From: Desulfitibacter alkalitolerans DSM 16504
GTDB lineage: Bacteria; Bacillota; DSM-16504; Desulfitibacterales; Desulfitibacteraceae
Assembly: GCF_000620305.1 (NCBI RefSeq)
Contig: NZ_KK211100.1
Location: 680,735 to 744,734, forward strand
Direction of reading: 5' to 3'
Length of the DNA stretch: 64,000 nucleotides
Below, piece by piece: positions 53,382 to 61,225 of the stretch (position 1 is its first letter; every line of letters starts with the position of its first letter). The translations under genes and the position numbers were made by a program. The notes beneath the pieces were generated by a model that made no database searches, was not told the DNA's origin, and was given only the letters and a program-made list of their open reading frames with translations.

Positions 53382-54482
53382 CTACTTCCCATACTCCTGA
53401 TTATATCTATCTGCAAGGCCTTCAACCAAATCCATGATTTCTCGGCCATTATACCCCTGACCGTCTATCCGCTTTATATAGTCATCCTTTATGGGTTGAA
53501 CAAGATTAACCCAACGGGCTGCTTCTTCCTCCGATAGAGTAATTATTTCCTGTCCAGTTTCCTCAACGGCCCATTTCAAGGCAGTTTCGTTCTGCATATC
53601 CCATAGGCCCATTGCCATCTCCTCAAAATAGGCCTGGCTGACAGTTTCTATGGCCAGCTGGGTATCAGGTGTTAAGGAATTCCAAGTATCAAGGTTCATG
53701 GTTATAAAAAACAATGTGTTGTAAAGAAAGGGTGTCAAAGTCAAATAATCGGTTACCTCAGCATGCCTCCAGCCTCCTAAAACCTCTACTGGGGAAAGGT
53801 TTCCCTTAACTACTCCCTTTGATAAGGCTTCATAGGCATCAGACTGGGGCATGGCTACAGGGATGCCCCCCAGGGCCTCTATTGTCACGGCACTGAGTCC
53901 TGTTGCCCTAATTTCCAAACCGCGCATATCCTCCAGGCTTCTAACAGGAACCTTGGTGAAGAGATCTCCAGGGCCTGTGGCAAATACCATAAGCAGTTTG
54001 GTGTCTTGAACCTCTGGAGGGTTAAGCTCCCTTATTCCCTCCCAGGCAACCTTACTGGCGACCTTAGAATTGTCATATCTAACACCAGGCAGTTCAAAGA
54101 CTTCAAGCACCGAGAAACGTCCCCGAGTATAAGAAAAGCATGATAAACCAACATCTGCAATGCCTGTGGTAACCCCCTCATAAATTGCATCTGCCTGCAG
54201 CAGGGTCTGCCCCGGATAACTGACAATGGTAATCCTGCCTTCTGTTGCTTCTTCAATGGCTGCAGCCCATTTCTGCACCAGTTCAGTTTCAACTGGATGG
54301 GTGCCTGGAAAGAAATGAGCCAAACGAAGCTCAATTTTTTTTTGCTCCCCATTAGAATTACTGCTTCCTGAAGCATCCTTTGCTGAGCATCCCACCAGGG
54401 TCAAGAACATGACCATAACCACCAGTACCAACATTACTCTTTGGAAAACATTTTTGGTTTTAAACTCTCCTAATACTTTCAA
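53382..54482 (-). CDS. dctP: TRAP transporter substrate-binding lipoprotein (system 3)
   Basis: DctP receptor, 366 residues. Signal peptide ends at LTLVGC (Cys32, lipidated). The binding arginine region reads LEIRATGLSA. TTG start with AGGAGG 9 bases upstream. First gene of the unit dctP-dctQ-dctM-acyl-CoA ligase; its promoter should lie in 54483-54971. Cargo is presumably the acid activated by the ligase. Confidence 0.92.
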   Translation of the reverse strand: MKVLGEFKTKNVFQRVMLVLVVMVMFLTLVGCSAKDASGSSNSNGEQKKIELRLAHFFPGTHPVETELVQKWAAAIEEATEGRITIVSYPGQTLLQADAIYEGVTTGIADVGLSCFSYTRGRFSVLEVFELPGVRYDNSKVASKVAWEGIRELNPPEVQDTKLLMVFATGPGDLFTKVPVRSLEDMRGLEIRATGLSAVTIEALGGIPVAMPQSDAYEALSKGVVKGNLSPVEVLGGWRHAEVTDYLTLTPFLYNTLFFITMNLDTWNSLTPDTQLAIETVSQAYFEEMAMGLWDMQNETALKWAVEETGQEIITLSEEEAARWVNLVQPIKDDYIKRIDGQGYNGREIMDLVEGLADRYNQEYGK

Positions 54483-54971
54483 TTCTCAAATCCTCCTTAA
54501 TATTTCTCTTTGAAAAACAAAAAAACCCCGCAGGAGGAGTGTAATGAGCACAGCATACAGCCAATACTTGAAATACAGCCCAAGTATAGGAGCATACCAT
54601 TACATATACTACCATCCTACCGTACTACTTTAGTTTACTGCCTATACACCTGGCCTAACACTACCATTCTACTTTTCAAAGCTGTTAAAACCACTTTACA
54701 AAACTATAACATATTAAATTCACCCTAATCAAGACTTTTTCCTGCAAATCAAACAAACTATTTTTATATGTTTATACAACGATATTTTTTTACCGCCCTT
54801 TCTCGGTAATGTAGCCCCGATGAAATAGATAAAGCAAAAATCCACTTTTTATACCATTTCATAAACAATTCCTCAATTACTTTTTATTAATTTCTACTAG
54901 ATCAGAGATGCCTATTGATAAATGACATGTTATTGCTACTTATCTTGAAAATGCAGTTCAATATTTCTTTA
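54483..54971. other. 489-base intergenic region
   Basis: AT-rich, lying between the TRAP system 3 operon start and the end of the hydrolase gene. A short inverted repeat, ATACTTG with CAAGTAT near 54565-54590, and an AT-rich stretch at 54780 are the only structures. No gene or convincing promoter seen. Confidence 0.5.
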
Positions 54972-55901
54972 TTAAAGGTTCCTTTCAAGAAAGTCCTTTA
55001 CTTGTTTGTTGATTGCTTTTAATTCCGTTACCATTCCATGACCTCCACTATCAAAGGAAACAAGCTCAGAGTGCTCAATATTCTTATGATAAAACTCTGC
55101 ATGTTCATAGGCTACCAGGGTATCATCCTTGGCATGTAGTACTATTGTGGGAACTCCTATCCATCTCATTGCTTCACCCGATAACGGCTTGATCTTGGCT
55201 TCATGAATGTTTCCAGGACGCCGTGGGCTCATGGGATGCATAAACTCCAACATTTCATCGGCAATTTTTTTGTCGTCAGGGCTAAGAGAGCTATATGTCT
55301 CCTGGGAAATTCCTATCATTTCCAGAAATTGTTTTTGAAATAATTTCAGTACAAGCCAATAGGCAAAGTCAGATTTCTGGATTGTATTTACTATCTTAGT
55401 ACTCAAAGGAATTTCGTCACCCATAAACATAGATACAGCTGATAACAGTATCAGCGCACTACTCCTGTCCGGATAGTCATGTGCAAATTGCATAGCTGAA
55501 GGACCTCCAGCGGAAACACCAAAGATAATTACTTTGTTGATTTCCAGGTGGTGCAGAAGTGCTGAGTAAAGGGCAGCCTGATTTTCTACTGTAGATTCTT
55601 CCAAAAATGGAGAGCGGAGATAACCAAAACGGGAAACCGAAATGAAAGTAAATCCGTCCCCAAGAAATGCCTTGCCCATCAGAAGACCCTGGTCATAACC
55701 ACCGCCCGCACCGTGGACTAAAAGAACAGGAGGTCCATCGCCCTCAACTGCATACTCTATCTCGCCGTTTTTGGTTAGGAGTATATTGCTGCCTTCAAGC
55801 ACCCTTTGGTGCGCATAAGTTATGTCACTATGGTACTGAATATACACAACTGAAAATAGGACCATCAGTAGGATAGCTGTTACTAACAAATTTTTTTTCA
55901 T
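54972..55901 (-). CDS. alpha/beta hydrolase with N-terminal membrane anchor
   Basis: 309-residue hydrolase. An N-terminal hydrophobic segment (LLVTAILLMVLFSVVYI) anchors or exports it. The catalytic triad is visible: nucleophile Ser in GVSAGG (about residue 130), Asp in HAKDD, His in SGGHG, with an HGAGGGYDQG oxyanion loop. ATG at 55899-55901 is chosen (GAGGT 8 bases before) over one two codons upstream. It lies 46 bases after a TetR gene on the same strand, so the pair is likely an operon under TetR control. It is the only intact relative of the two hydrolase remnants at 9512 and 32960. Substrate unknown. Confidence 0.9.
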   Translation of the reverse strand: MKKNLLVTAILLMVLFSVVYIQYHSDITYAHQRVLEGSNILLTKNGEIEYAVEGDGPPVLLVHGAGGGYDQGLLMGKAFLGDGFTFISVSRFGYLRSPFLEESTVENQAALYSALLHHLEINKVIIFGVSAGGPSAMQFAHDYPDRSSALILLSAVSMFMGDEIPLSTKIVNTIQKSDFAYWLVLKLFQKQFLEMIGISQETYSSLSPDDKKIADEMLEFMHPMSPRRPGNIHEAKIKPLSGEAMRWIGVPTIVLHAKDDTLVAYEHAEFYHKNIEHSELVSFDSGGHGMVTELKAINKQVKDFLERNL

Positions 55902-55946
55902 GCTCATACCTCTTTTATCTAAAAATTAGTATTCTTCTAGTTTTTT

Positions 55947-56510
55947 TTACTGTTTTACAATGTTATCGACTAAAGTATCTATGAAAATATTTCTTTGTTC
56001 CTCATTATGTAAATTTATGCCGCTATAAAAATGAAACTTTGAGGGACTGATACTGGCAATCTGTATTGGCAAAAGGATTTGCAATGCAAGTATTCTTAAA
56101 TCAATCTCATCCTTTTGGTTTCCAAATATATCCTTGAGTACTGGCACCAAAAAAAGTGGTGTCTCCATATCCCCATTAAGTATTCCATGAGTAATTGTGA
56201 ATTTCACCAACTTTTCATGCCTTTTTGCAAAGCTATATAGCTCCTTTAGCATTGTCTTTAGCTTTGTCACAGGCTCTAATTTAGCATAATTATCAGATGT
56301 TACAAAACTAGTTGCCATTTTTGCCATTACATCTCCGACAGCTATGCCTAACAAATTATTCTTAGTCTTGAAATGATAGTTAATTAAACCCGTTCCGACC
56401 TTTGCACGTTCTGCAACCTGGCGGACAGTAACCTTATCTACATCAGTAACTTCATCAAGTATATCTATAGCCGCTTTTATTATTCTATTTCTTGCATCTT
56501 GATCATTCAT
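55947..56510 (-). CDS. TetR-family transcriptional regulator
   Basis: 187-residue TetR regulator with N-terminal helix-turn-helix (DKVTVRQVAERAKVGTGLINYHFKTKNNLL) and a divergent helical ligand domain. ATG at 56508-56510 chosen because GGGAGG lies 8 bases before; an ATG 17 codons upstream is less likely. It probably controls itself and the hydrolase gene downstream. Confidence 0.9.
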   Translation of the reverse strand: MNDQDARNRIIKAAIDILDEVTDVDKVTVRQVAERAKVGTGLINYHFKTKNNLLGIAVGDVMAKMATSFVTSDNYAKLEPVTKLKTMLKELYSFAKRHEKLVKFTITHGILNGDMETPLFLVPVLKDIFGNQKDEIDLRILALQILLPIQIASISPSKFHFYSGINLHNEEQRNIFIDTLVDNIVKQ

Positions 56511-56705
56511 AGCATGCCTCCCGAATAATTCTTGAACTTTATTTGTATATGATTTGAACATGTTCAGTTTACTGTACTATAAAATTTTTGTCAAGATTCT
56601 TTTTCACATTTTTTCTTGCTAAAAAACTGAAACCGATTAAATCGACCTCAGTTGCCAGTCAAGACTTCTAACAGTGGGTAAATATATTTATTCTAGGTTT
56701 AGTAC

Positions 56706-57359
56706 TTACAGCCTCTCTTCTTGATATTGTTCACTCAGTCCCATGCACCGCTTCTTGTCGCTCCTATATTGATCCACCATACTTTCTAGATAGCTCATTA
56801 AAGGTTCCCGCAATTCCATTCTCTCCCGCGCAAACTCAATGGTAGCTTGCAGATATCCTAGTTTATCTCCAACATCATATCTCTTTCCTTGGAAGGTATA
56901 TGCGTAGATAACTTCTCTATCATTTAGTTCCTTTAGGGCATCAGTTAGCTGAATTTCTCCACCTTTCCCTGGCTTGATCCCTTGGAGAATATTAAAAATT
57001 TCAGGGGTGATAATATATCTGCCCATAATGGCAATATTTGATGGAGACTCTTCGACTTTTGGCTTTTCGATTAAATCTTCTACCTTATATACGTGAGGGT
57101 CAATCTCCCTACAGGCTATAATCCCGTATTTGGAGACCTCATGGAGTTCCACCTTCTGTACGCCTAAAACAGAGGTTCGATAGCGATTGTATACCTGAAG
57201 CAACTGTTTGAGACAAGGAGTCTTGCTTCTTACAATATCATCCCCAAGCATTACTGCAAAGGGCTCGTTGCCGATGAAAGATTTGGCACAAGATATGGCA
57301 TGCCCTAGACCTAATGGTTCCTTCTGGCGTATGTAGTGAATATTTACTGTATTAGATTT
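56706..57359 (-). pseudogene. galU: UTP-glucose-1-phosphate uridylyltransferase remnant
   Basis: C-terminal two thirds of GalU: SNTVNIHYIRQKEPLGLGHA, FAVMLGDD, SKYGIIACREID, EKPKVEESPSN, GRYIITPEIF and GGEIQLTDAL are classic. The N-terminal ~100 residues with the nucleotide-binding loop are missing; the frame is opened by a TGA at the junction with a UDP-glucose dehydrogenase piece. An internal ATG (57251) exists but would still lack the active-site start. It is the product of a deletion joining ugd and galU. Confidence 0.85.
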
Positions 57360-57720
57360 TCAACTGCAATTGGGTCGTATGCCTGAATAACTGCCCCCTG
57401 CTTTGCTAGCTCCCTGATGATGTCTAAAGCAGGCGCTTCCCTCACATCATCAGTACCTGGCTTAAACGCTAAACCAAGGATAGCTACTTTGACCCCACTA
57501 AGACTTGTAAAGCTCTGCTGGAGAATCTCTAGGGGCTTTCTCTTCTGATAATAGTTTACAGACAGGGTTTCTTTAATAATTTTGAAATTGAAGAAACTTC
57601 TCTCCAATGCGCTGATCAAGGCCCATTCCCTTGGCAACTTCACGGATATCGCCACCAGCTTTCTCACATAATAAACTTCCCTTTCAAACAATCTTCTAAC
57701 CGATCCAAGTGATTATCACA
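57344..57720 (-). pseudogene. ugd: UDP-glucose dehydrogenase remnant
   Basis: Pieces of UDP-glucose 6-dehydrogenase. One frame gives [19 protein letters not shown] from the middle domain. After an internal deletion that removes the catalytic cysteine motif (GGSCFPKD type), a second frame gives [17 protein letters not shown] and VAILGLAFKPGTDDVREAP. It ends in AVENLIQ then a stop, about 60 residues before the normal C-terminus, at the galU junction. Neither the N-terminal NAD domain nor the catalytic cysteine remains. Confidence 0.85.
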
Positions 57721-57751
57721 TATTTAAACGAGCAGTTAATACATATATCTT

Positions 57752-58273
57752 TTACATTATTAGGAATGAAAAAAATCCACCTGCAGCACCAAGCACAGAA
57801 CCAATTAGTACATCAGATGGATAATGCAATCCTAAATATACACGAGACACTCCTACTATTAAAGCTAACAGCAGAAATAACGGTGAATAAGAAAGGTAGG
57901 TTATAGCAAAAACTGTTGCTATTGAAAAGGCTGCTGCGGTATGACCAGACGGAAAAGAATAATCTTTTAGGGGTTTTGATGATAAGACTGCTCGAGGAAG
58001 AACTAAAAAAGGACGCGGCCTGTTAACTAAAAACTTCAGAATCTGAACCAGCACGTGACTGGCACTTAAAGCAATTAATGCTTTAACACCCACATTCATT
58101 AAACCTTGCCCCATGGTAATTAACACTATGGTAAAAGCAACGCTAAAAGCTGCTCCTCCTAAATGTGTAGCTGTCTTCATTATTTGATCAAGCAACCAAC
58201 CCTGTTTCTGCCCATTGAAATAGTAAAAGAGTTGTGCATCAACATCAGCCATTTTAGTTATTAATCGGGCCAA
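57752..58273 (-). CDS. PAP2-family phosphatase (undecaprenyl-diphosphatase type)
   Basis: 173-residue integral membrane phosphatase with about five helices. The three PAP2 motifs are intact: KFLVNRPRP, PSGHT, and SRVYLGLHYPSD with the catalytic histidine. It removes phosphate from lipid pyrophosphates such as undecaprenyl diphosphate. TTG start with GGGGGAG 6 bases upstream; an ATG seven codons later is an alternative. It sits between broken envelope-sugar genes but is itself complete. Confidence 0.9.
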   Translation of the reverse strand: MARLITKMADVDAQLFYYFNGQKQGWLLDQIMKTATHLGGAAFSVAFTIVLITMGQGLMNVGVKALIALSASHVLVQILKFLVNRPRPFLVLPRAVLSSKPLKDYSFPSGHTAAAFSIATVFAITYLSYSPLFLLLALIVGVSRVYLGLHYPSDVLIGSVLGAAGGFFSFLIM

Positions 58274-58329
58274 TATACTCTCCCCCTTTTAAATAATTAG
58301 GTTATTCATAAAACCAACTCGAGGCTTTA

Positions 58330-59477
58330 CTAGGCAGAATATTTTGATTTGGTGATTTTAGAGCTTTCCATTAGTTCTTGATAATTCTTAAATAGATTAG
58401 AAAATACCTCATCCCAACTTTTTGTTAAAGAATACTTTCTAGCGTTATTGGCCAACCCTGTCCTTAAATCATCATCCTTTATCAATCTGCTAATAGCTTC
58501 AGCCATTTCATCAGGGCTGCCTGGGGTAAAAGCAATACCATTATACATTTGAATTAGGTTCTCCTTAACTCCCCCAGCATCTGCTGCAACTACTGGAAGA
58601 CCAGAAGCCATTGCCTCCAAAACGACATTTCCATAAGTTTCACTAGTAGATGGAAAAACAAAAATATCTGCAGATGCATACAGCATTTGCAGCTCTGCCC
58701 CAAATTTATAACCGAGAAATGTCACATTAGGTAAGTTTCTTTCTTCCAATTGTTTTTTATAAGGTCCGTCTCCAACAATAAACAGTTTAAAATTTATTCT
58801 TTTTTGATTCAATCTTACTGCAGCGTCAAATAATACATCGAGTTCCTTTTCGGGAGCAACTCTGCCTACATAAAGAAGTATGATTTCCTTTCGTATACCG
58901 TACCGCTCTCTAAATGCAATACTCTTTTTTCTGGTGAAAAAACCTTATTGTCAATCCCCCTGCTCCAAATCATCAAGTTATTGATATTATTACTTTTTAA
59001 CTGGTCAAAAGTTATCCTAGATGGGCAAAAATTGATTTGACTAAAGGAGTGAAACCAACGGAAAAAGTGCCAAACTGCTTTTTCAAAAAACTGTAGGTTG
59101 TAATAACGTAAATATTTGGGAAAATCGGTATGATAGGATGCAACCACGGGAACCATGTGATCTCTGGCATACTTAAGTCCCATAAGACCTAAAGAAAAAG
59201 GAGTTACCAGGTGGATTATATCAGGCTTAAATTTTTCCAGAGTAATTTTTACTATTTGATAGGATGGCATAGCTATTCTACACTCAGGGTACAAAAAGAA
59301 GTTCATACTTTGAAAGGAAATTATACTGCCAAAATAGTTTCCTTCAGTCCGCTCTCCCGGTACTAAGAACCGATATTCAATACCATTTTGATCCATGTAT
59401 TCTTTCATTCTTGATAAGGTATTGGTCACTCCATTCACTTGGGGAAGAAAAGTATCGCTAAAAATTGCTATTCTCAT
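58330..59477 (-). pseudogene. GT4 glycosyltransferase interrupted by one frameshift
   Basis: Glycosyltransferase family 4 enzyme, about 380 residues, in two frames. The N-terminal half (from ATG 59475-59477, AAAGGAGGAGG before it) has MRIAIFSDTFLPQVNGVTNT and GVTNTLSRMKEYM. The C-terminal half reads LLYVGRVAPEKELDV, FLGYKFGAEL, PSTSETYGNVVLEAMASGLP. The switch lies at a run of six As near 58910-58935: one extra A restores a single frame (SPEKK then SIAFRERYGIRKE). Everything else is intact, so this is a fresh lesion, phase-variable tract or sequencing error. The family (mannosyl-/glucosyl-diacylglycerol synthases) fits a glycolipid role. Confidence 0.85.
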
Positions 59478-59706
59478 GCTCCTCCTCCTTTGCTCCATGA
59501 TATTATTTGTCAAACCTAGCCAACTTTGCATAATCTGGCGGCACCCTGCCGTTTGTTATATTTTCATATTTAAACAAAGAATTCATAAAATTATTTTTCT
59601 CACTTGTTATAAATATCTTTATTGCTTAAATTAATGCTACAATATCAATGTTAAATAAGCGTTAAGGCAAACTTATTTTAAAGTTAAAAAGCTGCTTCTT
59701 TTCCTT

Positions 59707-59738
59707 TCCTTTAATCGGCCATTCCTTTAATCGGCCAT
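59707..59738 (+). repeat. perfect 16-bp tandem repeat
   Basis: Two adjacent identical copies of TCCTTTAATCGGCCAT. The second overlaps the stop of a small remnant frame, so a local duplication is recent. Confidence 0.95.
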
Positions 59739-59858
59739 AAATACCATGAGCAGGGCTATAAAGCCACCTGTATATGCAAAAAGTAAGTAGTCATTGTTCC
59801 TACTACAACGCGGCCCACTATCATTTCCATCCCCTGGAGTATTCGGTTAGTATATCTC
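59727..59858 (-). pseudogene. C-terminal remnant of a membrane-anchored protein
   Basis: Open minus-strand stretch of about 43 codons without a start. It reads PNTPGDGNDSGPRCSRNN then DYLLFAYTGGFIALLMVFMAD: a proline/glycine linker and one hydrophobic helix. The pattern looks like the C-terminal anchor of an exported protein. No homologue identified; a stop directly precedes it. Confidence 0.4.
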
Positions 59859-59955
59859 ATCAATCATTGAAAACCTCAGATGTGTTTTGATTGCGATATG
59901 ATACAAATACGCGGATCTTCTTCTACATATCCAGAGAATCGTTTTTAAAAAAAAC

Positions 59956-59984
59956 AAATCTGAAGTGCCAGGCACTTCAGATTT
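59956..59984 (-). terminator. strong terminator after anti-sigma-like gene
   Basis: AAATCTGAAGTGCC and GGCACTTCAGATTT form a 14-bp near-perfect palindrome, followed on the minus strand by G and eight Ts. It lies 20 bases after the stop. Confidence 0.92.
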
Positions 59985-60004
59985 AGGATATTCACACAAC
60001 AAAT

Positions 60005-60937
60005 CTATTCAGCTATACTTTTTGGTGTTCGGTGAGGTTCTCTCTTTTCTATAAACATTTTGAAATCAAAGTATTCATATTCTTCAACTTCAGAGAGTCT
60101 TGCCAGGGCTTCCTCTTCTGTTAAATAGTAGCCTTCTTCTACAAAATAGGTTCCATCTGTGTCCCGAAGCAGTCTTGCATTCGCACTTGCCAGTTCCCAC
60201 TTTAAAATTCCTTCGGCAGCCGCTATCCCTTCACCCAAGGGGAAAGAGGCGGTTCTTAAGGAGTATACTGCTGGGAGCTTTTCAGCCTCTTCATCTTCTC
60301 TAACATCAATGATTATCTTTGCGGGATTATTTTGTTCAGTTACTTCTATGATCACGGGTTTTTTGAATGTCACTACAAACCTATGGGCTGAATCATCCAA
60401 GGTTATTAATCTGTAAATATCGTCAAACAATTCCTTACCGCTGAGGTCTGGCAGGTTATCCCAGGCGGAAAACGCCCTTACCCCTGACACCTCAACTAGA
60501 ATACTGTATGGGTATTGGAGATATGTGATGGAAAAATGACCTGGTACATTTGCTGCTTGCTCTCCCTGATACAAGTCTACGATTAATCTTTCAAAATCCT
60601 CATTTTTCTTAGTATCAATATCTTTAATATCTTGACCGTCGGTTATTTTGCCACCTTCAGCCTTGTCCTTATTAAACTGCAAAACCCTTACAATAGCTTC
60701 TCCTCCTGGCAGTTCTCTTATAGTGTCTGCAAAGGTGGGCAATGTATTAATGCCAATAACAAAAAACAAAAACACCGCTGCAGCAGATATAAGGACTTTA
60801 AAATAGCCTTTATTTCTTCTGCTTTTTTTCATTTTCCTTTTCCCCCTTAATATCCCTTCTTGTATTGCCATATCTAAGGCATCGGGTATTTTTATAGCAT
60901 CATAGTTTTCTTTCATTTCTTTGATTTCCTTATCCAC
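60005..60937 (-). CDS. anti-sigma-factor-like membrane protein
   Basis: 310-residue protein with a cytoplasmic N-terminus (about 45 residues, ending in the basic KRKMKKSRRNKGYFK), one membrane helix (VLISAAAVFLFFVIGINTL) and a large external domain, the layout of DUF4179-type anti-sigma factors. The GTG start overlaps the stop of a sigma-factor C-terminal piece (TAGTG) and has AAAGGAGG upstream. The external part contains YSILVEVSGV and FSAWDNLPDL segments without known catalytic motifs. Because the sigma gene is truncated, it may be an orphan regulator. Confidence 0.8.
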   Translation of the reverse strand: MDKEIKEMKENYDAIKIPDALDMAIQEGILRGKRKMKKSRRNKGYFKVLISAAAVFLFFVIGINTLPTFADTIRELPGGEAIVRVLQFNKDKAEGGKITDGQDIKDIDTKKNEDFERLIVDLYQGEQAANVPGHFSITYLQYPYSILVEVSGVRAFSAWDNLPDLSGKELFDDIYRLITLDDSAHRFVVTFKKPVIIEVTEQNNPAKIIIDVREDEEAEKLPAVYSLRTASFPLGEGIAAAEGILKWELASANARLLRDTDGTYFVEEGYYLTEEEALARLSEVEEYEYFDFKMFIEKREPHRTPKSIAE

Positions 60938-61060
60938 TATAACACCTCCTTTAATGTTAGCCTTAGTTCTTTTAAGGCTTTATTAAGAAAGGTCTTAACG
61001 GTCCCAAGAGGCCTTTTATTAAACAAAAATTTTGTTCCTATACTTTCATAGACGTTCACC
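60937..61060 (-). pseudogene. ECF sigma factor C-terminal remnant
   Basis: About 40 residues of sigma region 4.2 survive: YESIGTKFLFNKRPLGTVKT then FLNKALKELRLTLKE, ending at a TAG that overlaps the start of the anti-sigma-like gene. No region 2 or start codon exists upstream (61061-61225 is non-coding). Most of the sigma gene has been deleted. Confidence 0.82.
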
Positions 61061-61113
61061 TACTGCTTCTTGACTTTATATAAAGTTTAGGAATACATTT
61101 GGCGGATACTGCA

Positions 61114-61161
61114 AAACAGCATCTCTTCATACCTAAATTTAGATAATTAGAGATGCTGTTT
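61114..61161 (-). terminator. 13-bp hairpin after SLH protein gene
   Basis: AAACAGCATCTCT and AGAGATGCTGTTT pair perfectly over a 22-base loop that itself contains CTAAATTTAG. It lies 65 bases past the SLH gene stop on the minus strand; only a short TTTT follows, so termination is likely but not certain. Confidence 0.6.
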
Positions 61162-61225
61162 ATGACTAAATTACTATTTAGTTTTAGAGAATGACAACAT
61201 TTTCGAAAAAAGCAATTTCATAGGT

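Larger units (their letters stand above)
59478..60004. other. 527-base intergenic region with tandem repeat and remnant
   Basis: Contains the 16-bp tandem repeat (59707-59738), a 40-codon minus-strand remnant (59727-59858) and the terminator 59956-59984. Otherwise nothing recognised. Confidence 0.6.
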
